From contig JAFAZK010000071.1 in NCBI GenBank assembly GCA_019239825.1, positions 1-36,545 on the forward strand: a DNA stretch of 36,545 bases. The letters are read 5' to 3'. The notes below the pieces were generated by a model. The model was not told where the DNA came from. It was given only the letters and a program-made list of their open reading frames with translations, and made no database searches. The stretch comes from Verrucomicrobiota bacterium. GTDB lineage: Bacteria; Verrucomicrobiota; Verrucomicrobiia; Chthoniobacterales; JAFAMB01. Positions within the stretch are counted from its first letter, which is position 1. Each line of letters starts with the position of its first letter. This document shows positions 8,173 through 15,260 of the stretch, in pieces. Both the position numbers and the translations under genes were made by a program.

Positions 8173-9518
8173 GACGTCTTCGGAACCGGCTCGACTTCAT
8201 CAACTGTATAGAAGAAACGATGCCCAGGCAGGCGCATATATCCAAGGTCCTTGCCTGGATCGTCATCCAATACCAAAGCGAAATGAATACGACCTTCGGC
8301 GTCCTGCTCTATGGCCTCAATGGCGGCGATCTTTCCTGCGAGAGCGATATCCATAATATCGGCCCTGGACCTAGGCCTGATTTTCACCCGATCACCGGGC
8401 CGGAGCATGACACCATTGAGCTCGGCTTCTTCGAGTCGCCGGTCGTTGCCAAAGATGTCCTCGTCAAACGATCGCAATTCCCGCACGACCCCGTGCATCT
8501 TCAAAAGTTGATCTTCGGGAAGCGATTCGGTCCGCTCCAAGATTCGACGGGCCCTTGGATCCGATTGTCGCACCTCCTCTTTTTCGGCGTCGGTCATGGT
8601 CATTACTCGCAAGGTCAAGATTTCGTCGATCTCGGTGCCATCAAAGAGCTCGCCCGGACTTTCCGCCGCGATCTTCGGGTAATCGTAAAGGATGATCGGG
8701 GAAGAGAGCATCGTAGTCCGATCGCCCGCCGATTCGTCGCCGACCAACACTGGCCAAGTGCCTTGGTTTTTACAGGCTGCGGCCAGCTGACGCCGTGAAT
8801 CTGGAGGATCCATCAGAGATACAAATTCTCCTTCCTCCGCATGAAGGACAGTATGAGTCGAAGCCAGCGTTCGCAGGAGGACGGCGTCTTGATTTTCGAG
8901 TTCGGTTTCGGGGACAGAACTGCGATTAACGATCTCTACCGCAATTCTAAATAGGCCGGATTCTACTTCGATCTCGCAGAGAATTTCACCGTCCAATTGT
9001 TCTTTCCGGCGCCGGACTGAGCCTACAATCGAGCCGTGACGATCCTTAATTTGTTCAAGTTGTTCTTCAGCGGGAAACTGGAACGGCACCCGACATTTAG
9101 TACCGGCCATCTGCTTAATGGTCTGTGGATCAACATCTACTTCCCGTTCCACGGCCTCCTGCCAGGTTAGGAAGCTCTGATCGTCCACTCGTAGTTCCGG
9201 TACGACTTCAAAGGCAGCGGCGGAAAGAGAAGTTGGTAGTTCAAGCTGGGGCTCTCGGAACGATAAGATCTGCCTGGAGGTGACGTGCAAAAAACGAACG
9301 CTCACTTCAAGACGAGTTTCCTCTTTGCCGCTGAGCAGACATTGCGTCCGCATCACAAAAGGTTCCGCTCCATTCTGGGCAACGCTATAATCGTGAGGAT
9401 ATACGCGCCCAAAAGTGAACCGTTGTCGATTCTTCTTGGCCGTGGGCCGATAGGGATAAAGGATATATCCTTCGTAAAGCACGGCTTCGACTACCTCATT
9501 CACTAGGGGGAGATTCAT
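8169..9518 (-). CDS. Uncharacterised 449-residue hydrogenase-cluster protein
   Basis: I do not recognise a named domain. The protein has no signal peptide, transmembrane helix or Cys motif. The first part (1-80, starting MNLPLVNEVVEAVLYEGYIL) contains YPYRPTAKKNRQRFTFGRVYP, and the middle is rich in beta-type segments. A distinctive stretch DDQSFLTWQEAVEREVDV lies near residue 115, and an acidic helical part near 300-350 carries repeated charged residues (MTDAEKEEVRQSDPRARRIL). The C-terminal 80 residues look like a small beta-domain (LRPGDRVKIRPRSRADIMD) and end in VDEVEPVP. It lies between DUF6084 and the protease, with which it shares an ATGA overlap. Its position suggests a maturation or assembly role for the group 1h enzyme; this is inference. 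Confidence 0.85.
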   Translation of the reverse strand: MNLPLVNEVVEAVLYEGYILYPYRPTAKKNRQRFTFGRVYPHDYSVAQNGAEPFVMRTQCLLSGKEETRLEVSVRFLHVTSRQILSFREPQLELPTSLSAAAFEVVPELRVDDQSFLTWQEAVEREVDVDPQTIKQMAGTKCRVPFQFPAEEQLEQIKDRHGSIVGSVRRRKEQLDGEILCEIEVESGLFRIAVEIVNRSSVPETELENQDAVLLRTLASTHTVLHAEEGEFVSLMDPPDSRRQLAAACKNQGTWPVLVGDESAGDRTTMLSSPIILYDYPKIAAESPGELFDGTEIDEILTLRVMTMTDAEKEEVRQSDPRARRILERTESLPEDQLLKMHGVVRELRSFDEDIFGNDRRLEEAELNGVMLRPGDRVKIRPRSRADIMDIALAGKIAAIEAIEQDAEGRIHFALVLDDDPGKDLGYMRLPGHRFFYTVDEVEPVPKTS

Positions 9519-9551
9519 AGGACTGAGGAGACTTTGTTTTAACTATCGAAA

Positions 9552-10235
9552 TCAGTTTTCTCTGGTTACGCCTTCCGTCTTTGCCGCGGCCACGGGACTA
9601 CGGCGCGACAGGTTCAAGAGCAGCTCGAAAACCTGTTCCCAGGTGAGTAAGGCGTGTTCGCGCTTAAACTCACTGAGGCTGTCGAAGATGTCTCGGCCAA
9701 TCGAAAGCCAGGCAATATTGGGGTAGTGATGATTCATGAGGTTTGTCCAAACCTCGGACGGCATCCGATAGACGCATTCTTTGTCCCAAGAGATCTGCTG
9801 CACCAGCAGTTCGCCATGCGGTCCCGCGTAGAAAATAGTCCCGTTGAAAAGAAAAAGCAGAGGCACTTCGCCACCTTCCAAGGCATAAAAGTATTTAGTG
9901 CCGATCACGTTGAAGTCGTAGGTACACTGAACCGGCAAATTCACTTTTGTCTGTCCGGCGAAAGGCGGCACCGTGGTGCTGGCGTGCGTCCAAAGCCGGT
10001 TTCGCAAGGTCTGCCCCCAGCGATCCGGAGTGCCAAATAACTCCTCGAGGCCTTTTCGTTCGGCATCGTTATATGCTCGCTGGGCAGATTGAATCTGAAT
10101 TTGTGCCTGAATCATCACCGCTTGAATCGTTTCCGTGGGAGGTTGATTGGAAATCTCGAGATTGAAATGCAGCAACGGCATCAACCCGCGGGCTGCCGCC
10201 TGTACTCCGGTCACTTTGAAATTTAGATCAGGCAT
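9552..10235 (-). CDS. DUF6084-like hydrogenase accessory protein
   Basis: The 227-residue protein starts MPDLNFKVTGVQAAARGLMP and continues with HFNLEISN, a pattern I associate with DUF6084 proteins that accompany group 1h hydrogenase genes. It is soluble, with no signal or membrane segment and almost no Cys, and it seems beta-rich in the first 150 residues (NLPVQCTYDFNVIGTKYFYALEGG). The biochemical function is not known. It is co-directional with the 449-residue gene (33-base gap) and follows DUF5947 after 110 bases. A structural or chaperone role in enzyme assembly is plausible by association only. Confidence 0.8.
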   Translation of the reverse strand: MPDLNFKVTGVQAAARGLMPLLHFNLEISNQPPTETIQAVMIQAQIQIQSAQRAYNDAERKGLEELFGTPDRWGQTLRNRLWTHASTTVPPFAGQTKVNLPVQCTYDFNVIGTKYFYALEGGEVPLLFLFNGTIFYAGPHGELLVQQISWDKECVYRMPSEVWTNLMNHHYPNIAWLSIGRDIFDSLSEFKREHALLTWEQVFELLLNLSRRSPVAAAKTEGVTREN

Positions 10236-10345
10236 TCGATTGGTCTTCTGTCATTGCCCAGTGCGTCGCCCTCGTCCCGCGGTCGCGAGAAGTGAGCGGT
10301 CCGCGGTTACATTGCAGATGAGTCGCCCTAAATCTTCGCGACCGG

Positions 10346-10969
10346 TCAAGGACGCGCACTGGCTCTTAGTTTGGAAAAGAATCTGTCAACTTCCTCCCAC
10401 ACCTGGTCGCCGCCAGAAAGCCCGCGCCAATGCACCCGGATCAATCCGATCAACTCAAAACAGAGATCAATCGGTACCAGATAGTGCTCGCGTTTCGCGC
10501 CAACCCGATTTACTAACAGCGCCTCGACATCGGCTGCCATCGTGGTTAACTCCGAGTTTCTTTCCACTAACGAGTTCCACGCGGTTAGCGGTAAAAGCGA
10601 CTCAGTCGCGCCGGCCGGGCTAGGATACATCGCATTCACCTTCTGCTGCGGCGTACTATAGAAAAAGAAGGCGAGATTGATGGGCAACGCGAGATTTCCC
10701 CATTCAGAATCCGATAGATCGAAATCCGATAGATACCGGACGTCACTCGGGACAAGTTTGAACCGGCCTCCCACCACGTCTTGGAACCGAAGCGCACAAG
10801 GGGTGCAAGTACACACGATGCGCCGATTGGCTACTTCCAACAGGTGCTTGTGTTCCGGCGCGAGACCGGCTCCGCAAAACTCACACTTCTCTTGGTAAGC
10901 ACTTCGCTCGCGAAACCGGCGCAAGGTCTTGAACAGGCCTTGATTCTGAATGTAATCAGGTACAGGCAC
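10346..10969 (-). CDS. DUF5947-like zinc-finger-like hydrogenase accessory protein
   Basis: This is the first gene of the minus-strand cluster, 207 residues. The N-terminus has a four-Cys metal-site candidate, CEFC followed about 20 residues later by CTCTPC, typical of DUF5947 proteins found with group 1h hydrogenases. The remainder is mixed alpha/beta, with FFYSTPQQKVNAMYPSPAGA in the middle. The start is a GTG at 10967-10969 with AGGA 9 bases upstream; the frame upstream has no better start before a stop. The function is uncharacterised. The divergent LysR gene begins 232 bases away, so the cluster promoter probably lies in that gap. Confidence 0.8.
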   Translation of the reverse strand: MPVPDYIQNQGLFKTLRRFRERSAYQEKCEFCGAGLAPEHKHLLEVANRRIVCTCTPCALRFQDVVGGRFKLVPSDVRYLSDFDLSDSEWGNLALPINLAFFFYSTPQQKVNAMYPSPAGATESLLPLTAWNSLVERNSELTTMAADVEALLVNRVGAKREHYLVPIDLCFELIGLIRVHWRGLSGGDQVWEEVDRFFSKLRASARP

Positions 10970-11161
10970 GGGATCGGGTCCTGGGGGAAAGGGGTTGTGA
11001 TTGCCGCTAAGGGATCTCGCCTACAAGACTAAGCCTCAAATTGCCTCGCGACAACCTCGGCTGTTACCACGATTCTATCCGCGTTATTTAGCAAAGGACA
11101 GGTCCACTCGAGGCCGCGCTATCGATCTCCGAAACGGTGTAGACTGCTCTGGTGAAACTCG

Positions 11162-11185
11162 GATAAGGCGCGTATGGTCTTTATC
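11162..11185. promoter_or_regulatory. Weak candidate LysR-type operator
   Basis: In the gap between the divergent hydrogenase and LysR genes, GATAA (11162-11166) is mirrored by TTATC (11181-11185), 17 bases before the LysR start. LysR proteins bind interrupted palindromes of this general kind in shared promoter regions. Only five bases per arm match, so the call is weak. Confidence 0.2.
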
Positions 11186-11201
11186 AGCTGGCGGATGCAC
11201 G

Positions 11202-12149
11202 ATGCATAATCTTTCGTTCAGGCAGCTAGAAACGATTCGCGAAGTGGCTCGATGCGGCAGCATGGTCAAGGCGGCTCAAGCGCTGCATGTGACTCCGGCG
11301 GCGCTGACCTCGCGGGTTAAGTCTCTGGAAGAGGACTTAGGCCTCGAATTGTTCGAACGATTCGAAGGCCGATTGCGATTGACCGAGGCCGGTAAAGAAG
11401 TGGTCGCAGCAGCGACGCGCATCGACAACGTGATGTCGGAACTTCTGAGCACGCTTCACGGCAGAAACGGACATCTCGGGGGGCGCGTGCGCATCGCTCT
11501 GGTCGCGACGGCGAAATACTTTGCTCTCCGGCTTATCGCCGCCTTCATGAGGGAACACCCACAAATCGATATCAGAATCTACGTGGGTAATCGCCATAGT
11601 GTTATTGCAACGCTGCGCGACTTCGAAGCGGATATCGCTTTGATGGGACGCCCTCCGGAAGACTTTAGCGTGGCCAGTGAAGCGATCGGACTCAACCCTT
11701 ATGTCGTCATTGCTCCGCCCGATCATCCTCTGGCCGGAAAATCGTCAATCTCCAAGACGGAATTGACCAATCAGAACTTTATCCTGCGTGAAGTCGGCTC
11801 CGGTACTCGGAGCATGTTTGAATACTTTTTCGGCGACCTGGCGATTCAGTCCGACAAAGTGAGAATCGAGATTGCTTCAAACGAGACCGTTAAACAAGCG
11901 GTGATGGCGGGGCTAGGTGTCGCTCTGATTTCCGAGCATACGGTTGGAGTCGAACTCGCAACCAGGAGATTGGTGCTCCTAAGAGTAGAAGGTTTACCCC
12001 TCGTGCGAGAGTGGTATGTCATGCATCACGCGGAACGCGTGCTGACTCCGGCGGGGAGTGCCATGTGGAACTTTATCGTGACCAAGGGAAACAGCTTTTT
12101 GCCGAGACCGGTCCTCGAGCCGGGACCTGCAAAGTCATTGGAAGTGTAG
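11202..12149 (+). CDS. LysR-family transcriptional regulator (CbbR-like)
   Basis: The 315-residue protein starts MHNLSFRQLETIREVARCGS. Its N-terminal winged helix-turn-helix (residues 3-62) contains MVKAAQALHVTPAALTSRVKSLEEDLGLELFERF. The C-terminal effector domain (about 93-300) has features of CbbR-type regulators, such as LRDFEADIALMGRPPED and VGSGTRSMFE. The frame is open further upstream to 11001, but ATG 11202 matches the family N-terminus. It is divergent from the hydrogenase cluster, so it could sense redox or energy state and control those genes, as LysR proteins often act on adjacent divergent operons; that target is inferred. The effector cannot be read from the sequence. Confidence 0.92.
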   Translation: MHNLSFRQLETIREVARCGSMVKAAQALHVTPAALTSRVKSLEEDLGLELFERFEGRLRLTEAGKEVVAAATRIDNVMSELLSTLHGRNGHLGGRVRIALVATAKYFALRLIAAFMREHPQIDIRIYVGNRHSVIATLRDFEADIALMGRPPEDFSVASEAIGLNPYVVIAPPDHPLAGKSSISKTELTNQNFILREVGSGTRSMFEYFFGDLAIQSDKVRIEIASNETVKQAVMAGLGVALISEHTVGVELATRRLVLLRVEGLPLVREWYVMHHAERVLTPAGSAMWNFIVTKGNSFLPRPVLEPGPAKSLEV

Positions 12150-12311
12150 TCGTCTGGGACGGTCACCACGCTTTTGAGCTAAATTTTTCTAACGGGATTC
12201 CAGAGCGAGAAAAACCACATTTTCTTCTTTCCGCGCCCCGTAAGAAAATAGGGATTCTGTTCTCTTGGCCGCTTTACAAATCTCATGGTGAAACCGTCCT
12301 CGGACGTTGAT

Positions 12312-12443
12312 TTAGCTTTTTTGCGTTAACCGATTGCCCTTAAGTAAGGCAGACCAGCGTTGGCGCCGGGCCTTTCGTAATTCCGAACGGCGCAGCAGCT
12401 CTCCGATCAGAAGCGGATAATCCGAAATGGTCTTCGTTCTCAT
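12312..12443 (-). CDS. Small basic protein, 43 residues, unknown
   Basis: An ORF of 43 residues begins MRTKTISDYPLLIGELLRRS and continues with a very basic ELRKARRQRW segment to a TAA at 12312-12314. The start is preceded directly by GAGGTT, giving GAGGTTATGAGAAC. The other tiny ORF in this window (25316-25426) starts with the same arrangement, GAGGTTATGAAAAC, and is also basic with a P-[LY]-[LF]-[IL] core near residue 10-15. This shared start context is the main reason to list it. It is convergent with the LysR gene. There is no recognised domain, and it could be a chance ORF. Confidence 0.4.
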   Translation of the reverse strand: MRTKTISDYPLLIGELLRRSELRKARRQRWSALLKGNRLTQKS

Positions 12444-12594
12444 AACCTCAGTTTAGTCTTTTCTAAGCGACGATCGGGAACCGCCTCAATTGACAACTCT
12501 TTTGGATTTTTTTGGCCGCCCAGTGGCCAGCAGCATCCGTCGTCACGAGGTAATACCGGAAATGGGCGGGCAAAGTTTCAGAAAATCCGCTAGC

Positions 12595-12616
12595 GAGCGG
12601 GAACTCGTCTCTACCG
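12595..12616. repeat. Degenerate family A palindromic repeat at the pbpC 3' end
   Basis: On the minus strand it reads CGGTAGAGACGAGTTCCCG and on, a mutated form of the family A arm CGGTAGGGACGAGCTCCTG. It begins immediately after the pbpC stop codon, so the CGGTAG unit occurs twice in a row there. A position at the 3' end of a gene is usual for REP-type repeats. Confidence 0.6.
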
Positions 12617-14944
12617 CTACCGATCACCTTCAACCGTTATCTGCACCGAGTCCGATTGGCCGCGGTCATCGGTCGCAGCGACTGTGTATTTCCCTGGCGC
12701 CGGGGACCAATAAAAAGTCTCACCCGAACCGGCTGAGCCGATGAAGTCGCGATTGGCAAACCAATAGACTTCCTTGGCGCGGGCTGCAGTACGGGCACGC
12801 AGAGGTATCACATGCTCGCTCGCTGCCTGGTTCGTTTGCCAACTGACATCTCGGGCAATCGGTAAGATGTGTAGATCTTCACCGCCGTCCGCCTCGGCTT
12901 CGCTTCCTCCGTCGACACCGATTCCCGAACTATGGCGGACAAGTCGGCGCGACAGGTCCCCACCCGTTGACTTGCGACCGAGTCCAATGGTTTCAAAGAA
13001 ATGTTCCGCTTCGCTATCCCAGGCTTCGTTGCCGCTGGCGGTATGAATATGGCATCGTGTAATGGGAGAAACTCCCGGAATAATCCATTCCTTCTTGGTG
13101 TGCGTGCAATATGGACCCGGCAAACATCCGGAAACCGAACAGACGTCAACCTGGCGAAGATTAGCTCCGGCTGGTGGAGACAATGGCACAACCGTGACCT
13201 TCCTCTCTTCAGCTAATCTCGATGCCAGGCGGATAAAGAGCGGTATTGCCGCGGTACGACCGGTCAGAGACGGGTTCGATCTTCCATCAAATCGCCCCAC
13301 CCAAACCGCCAGGACGTAACGTCCAATGACGCCGGTACACCAGGCATCTCGAAAACCGGTCGAAGTTCCGGTCTTATAAGGAATGTTTACCGCAGGCGCA
13401 GTCGGCAGCCTGATACCAGCTTCGCTAGTAGACATCATGTCGAGAGTGATAAAGGCGGCTTCCGGAGACAGTAGCCGGATCCCGGAATCCGCTGGATCCG
13501 ACGTTTTCAGGCGCAGCGCTTTGATCTGGCCGTGATTTACCAACCCGGCGTAGAGCCGGACCAGATCCCGCATCGATATATCAACCGTGCCGAGCACGGC
13601 GGACAGTCCATAGTTGTTTACCTGATTCAATCCGTGGACTTCGGCCGACTCTAAGAACTGGTAGAGCGCATCCGGACCTAAACGCGACGCGAGCGTAACC
13701 GCGGGAAGGTTTCGGCTCCTTACCAGAGCCAACCGGGCAGGAATCGGACCGTCAAATTTCCCATCACTGTTTTCAGGCAGATAATTTCCGAACCGGCCAG
13801 GCACGTCATAAAGCAAGGTGGACGGGCCGATCAGTCCGCGGTCCAAAGCCATCGCGTATACAAACGGTTTGAGAGACGAACCGGGAGAACGCAGTTGCCT
13901 GGTTCCATCGTTTTGCCCCTGGATTGCGCTACTCCAAAAAGAACCCGAACCCACAGATGCGAGCACATCCATGGATCGGGTATCAACCAGCAAACAAGCC
14001 GCATTGTTCAGCCCACTCGATTGACGGCTGGCTAGAAAACGTTGGATTTCATCAAGGGCGACGCGTTGAATCCCAGCATCGACCGTTAAGCGCGTTTCGC
14101 CGTCTTGATTTTTTAAGACTTTTTGGACCAAATGCGGCGCGAGGTAAGGTAAGTCTTTAAGTTCGCGATAGCGGAGCGGCAAATCAGCCAGAGGATCGTT
14201 CCAAACCAGCTTATTTAACCGGCTGCGCGCCTCGATGAGAGCGGGCGGTTCTAGACCGTTTCTCGGCGTTCGCTTAGTCGGAGATTGAGGGAGAACTGCT
14301 AAGGCTAAAATCTCTTGGCGACTCAGTCTAGCCGGGCTCTTATCGAAATAGATTAAGCTGGCCGCGCTAACCCCTTCGATATTTCTCCCGTACGGAGCCA
14401 AATTAAAATAAGCTTCTAAGATCTGATCTTTAGAATAGTGCCGCTCAATCTCCAGCGCTCGATAGATCTGCACCAGTTTTCCAGTGATGCTCCTGGTCTT
14501 AAGATGAAAACGTAAACGCGCGACTTGCATCGTTAACGTGGACGCTCCGGACCGAGGATGACCTTGGATAAAACCGATGCTCGCCCTCAGCAGTGCGCCA
14601 AAATCGACGCCAAGATGAGATCGATAACCGTGGTCTTCTTGAGTCGTCACCGCGAGTATCAGATCCTGCGGAACCTCGTTGAGCCTGACCGGCAATCGGT
14701 AGCGTTGGTCAGACGCGGTAGTTAGGCGCATCAAGGCGCCATTGCGGTCGCGGGCCACGGCAGAAAACGGGACATCGTCCAGAAGCGGCGGGCGTGGCAA
14801 GAAAAACCAGGCTGTAAGGAGACCGGCAATTACTATGGAGCCAAGGAGGACGAGGTTTTGAGCGGCGCGCCGGAACCACGCAAAACTCGTCGTGCCTGGG
14901 AAGCATTCCAAGCTCCGTAGGAGCGCAATCTTTATAGATACCAT
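12617..14944 (-). CDS. pbpC: Penicillin-binding protein 1C, bifunctional peptidoglycan synthase
   Basis: This protein polymerises and crosslinks peptidoglycan at the outer face of the inner membrane. The 775-residue sequence has a transmembrane anchor at about 31-52. The glycosyltransferase GT51 domain follows, with TTQEDHGYRSHLG holding the catalytic Glu, then GASTLTMQVARL and YFNLAPYGRNIEGVSAAS. The transpeptidase domain shows SPGSSLKP (SxxK), the RSRN motif and YKTGTSTGFRDAW. A PBP1C-type C-terminal domain ends near YTVAATDDRGQSD. It lies downstream of the alpha-2-macroglobulin gene, the conserved yfhM-pbpC arrangement. The first residues from ATG 14944 are encoded by a palindromic repeat (GCTCCGTAGGAGC), so the native start may be downstream (for example TTG at residue 12) or may have been displaced. 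The stop abuts a degenerate family A repeat. Confidence 0.93.
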   Translation of the reverse strand: MVSIKIALLRSLECFPGTTSFAWFRRAAQNLVLLGSIVIAGLLTAWFFLPRPPLLDDVPFSAVARDRNGALMRLTTASDQRYRLPVRLNEVPQDLILAVTTQEDHGYRSHLGVDFGALLRASIGFIQGHPRSGASTLTMQVARLRFHLKTRSITGKLVQIYRALEIERHYSKDQILEAYFNLAPYGRNIEGVSAASLIYFDKSPARLSRQEILALAVLPQSPTKRTPRNGLEPPALIEARSRLNKLVWNDPLADLPLRYRELKDLPYLAPHLVQKVLKNQDGETRLTVDAGIQRVALDEIQRFLASRQSSGLNNAACLLVDTRSMDVLASVGSGSFWSSAIQGQNDGTRQLRSPGSSLKPFVYAMALDRGLIGPSTLLYDVPGRFGNYLPENSDGKFDGPIPARLALVRSRNLPAVTLASRLGPDALYQFLESAEVHGLNQVNNYGLSAVLGTVDISMRDLVRLYAGLVNHGQIKALRLKTSDPADSGIRLLSPEAAFITLDMMSTSEAGIRLPTAPAVNIPYKTGTSTGFRDAWCTGVIGRYVLAVWVGRFDGRSNPSLTGRTAAIPLFIRLASRLAEERKVTVVPLSPPAGANLRQVDVCSVSGCLPGPYCTHTKKEWIIPGVSPITRCHIHTASGNEAWDSEAEHFFETIGLGRKSTGGDLSRRLVRHSSGIGVDGGSEAEADGGEDLHILPIARDVSWQTNQAASEHVIPLRARTAARAKEVYWFANRDFIGSAGSGETFYWSPAPGKYTVAATDDRGQSDSVQITVEGDR

Positions 14945-15149
14945 GACGAAAATTAGGATTAAGCTCCGTCAGGAGCGGCATAGCTTGGAGAGTGTCCACC
15001 ACCGGCTTGACGTCCGAATGCCGTTTGCGGGACAACGTACAGGCAAAATTTGCGACGCCTTATACCAACAGCTACAGATGCCGCTCCTAACGGAGCTCGT
15101 CGCATTTTTATAGGGCTGGCTGCTATAAATATTAGGCTCCTACGGAGCC
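14912..15149. repeat. Cluster of four GCTCC...GGAGC palindromes (family B)
   Basis: Four short palindromes of one family occur at 14912-14924 (GCTCCGTAGGAGC), 14963-14980 (GCTCCGTCAGGAGCGGCA), 15079-15096 (the inverse, TGCCGCTCCTAACGGAGC) and 15135-15149 (GGCTCCTACGGAGCC). The second and third form an inverted pair about 100 bases apart, as in a REPIN. Together they fill most of the 316-base gap between the alpha-2-macroglobulin stop and the pbpC start. I see no gene I trust in the gap. An ATG overlapping the alpha-2-macroglobulin stop (ATGA, 15261-15264) opens a 101-codon low-complexity frame that runs through the repeats and is probably not expressed as such. Confidence 0.75.
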
Positions 15150-15260
15150 GTCGTCGCGGCCGCCATGGACAAGCACACTCTACGGTACCGACCTCTCGTC
15201 GGCCTCGTCCAGCGGCCCTAGGAAGGCAGCGCTCCACGGCTCCACGGTCCACAATTACCC

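Noticed and set aside
12444-12594. TTGACA promoter candidate at about 12490
   Set aside because: It is on the plus strand with no suitable -10 at normal spacing and no gene follows in that direction.
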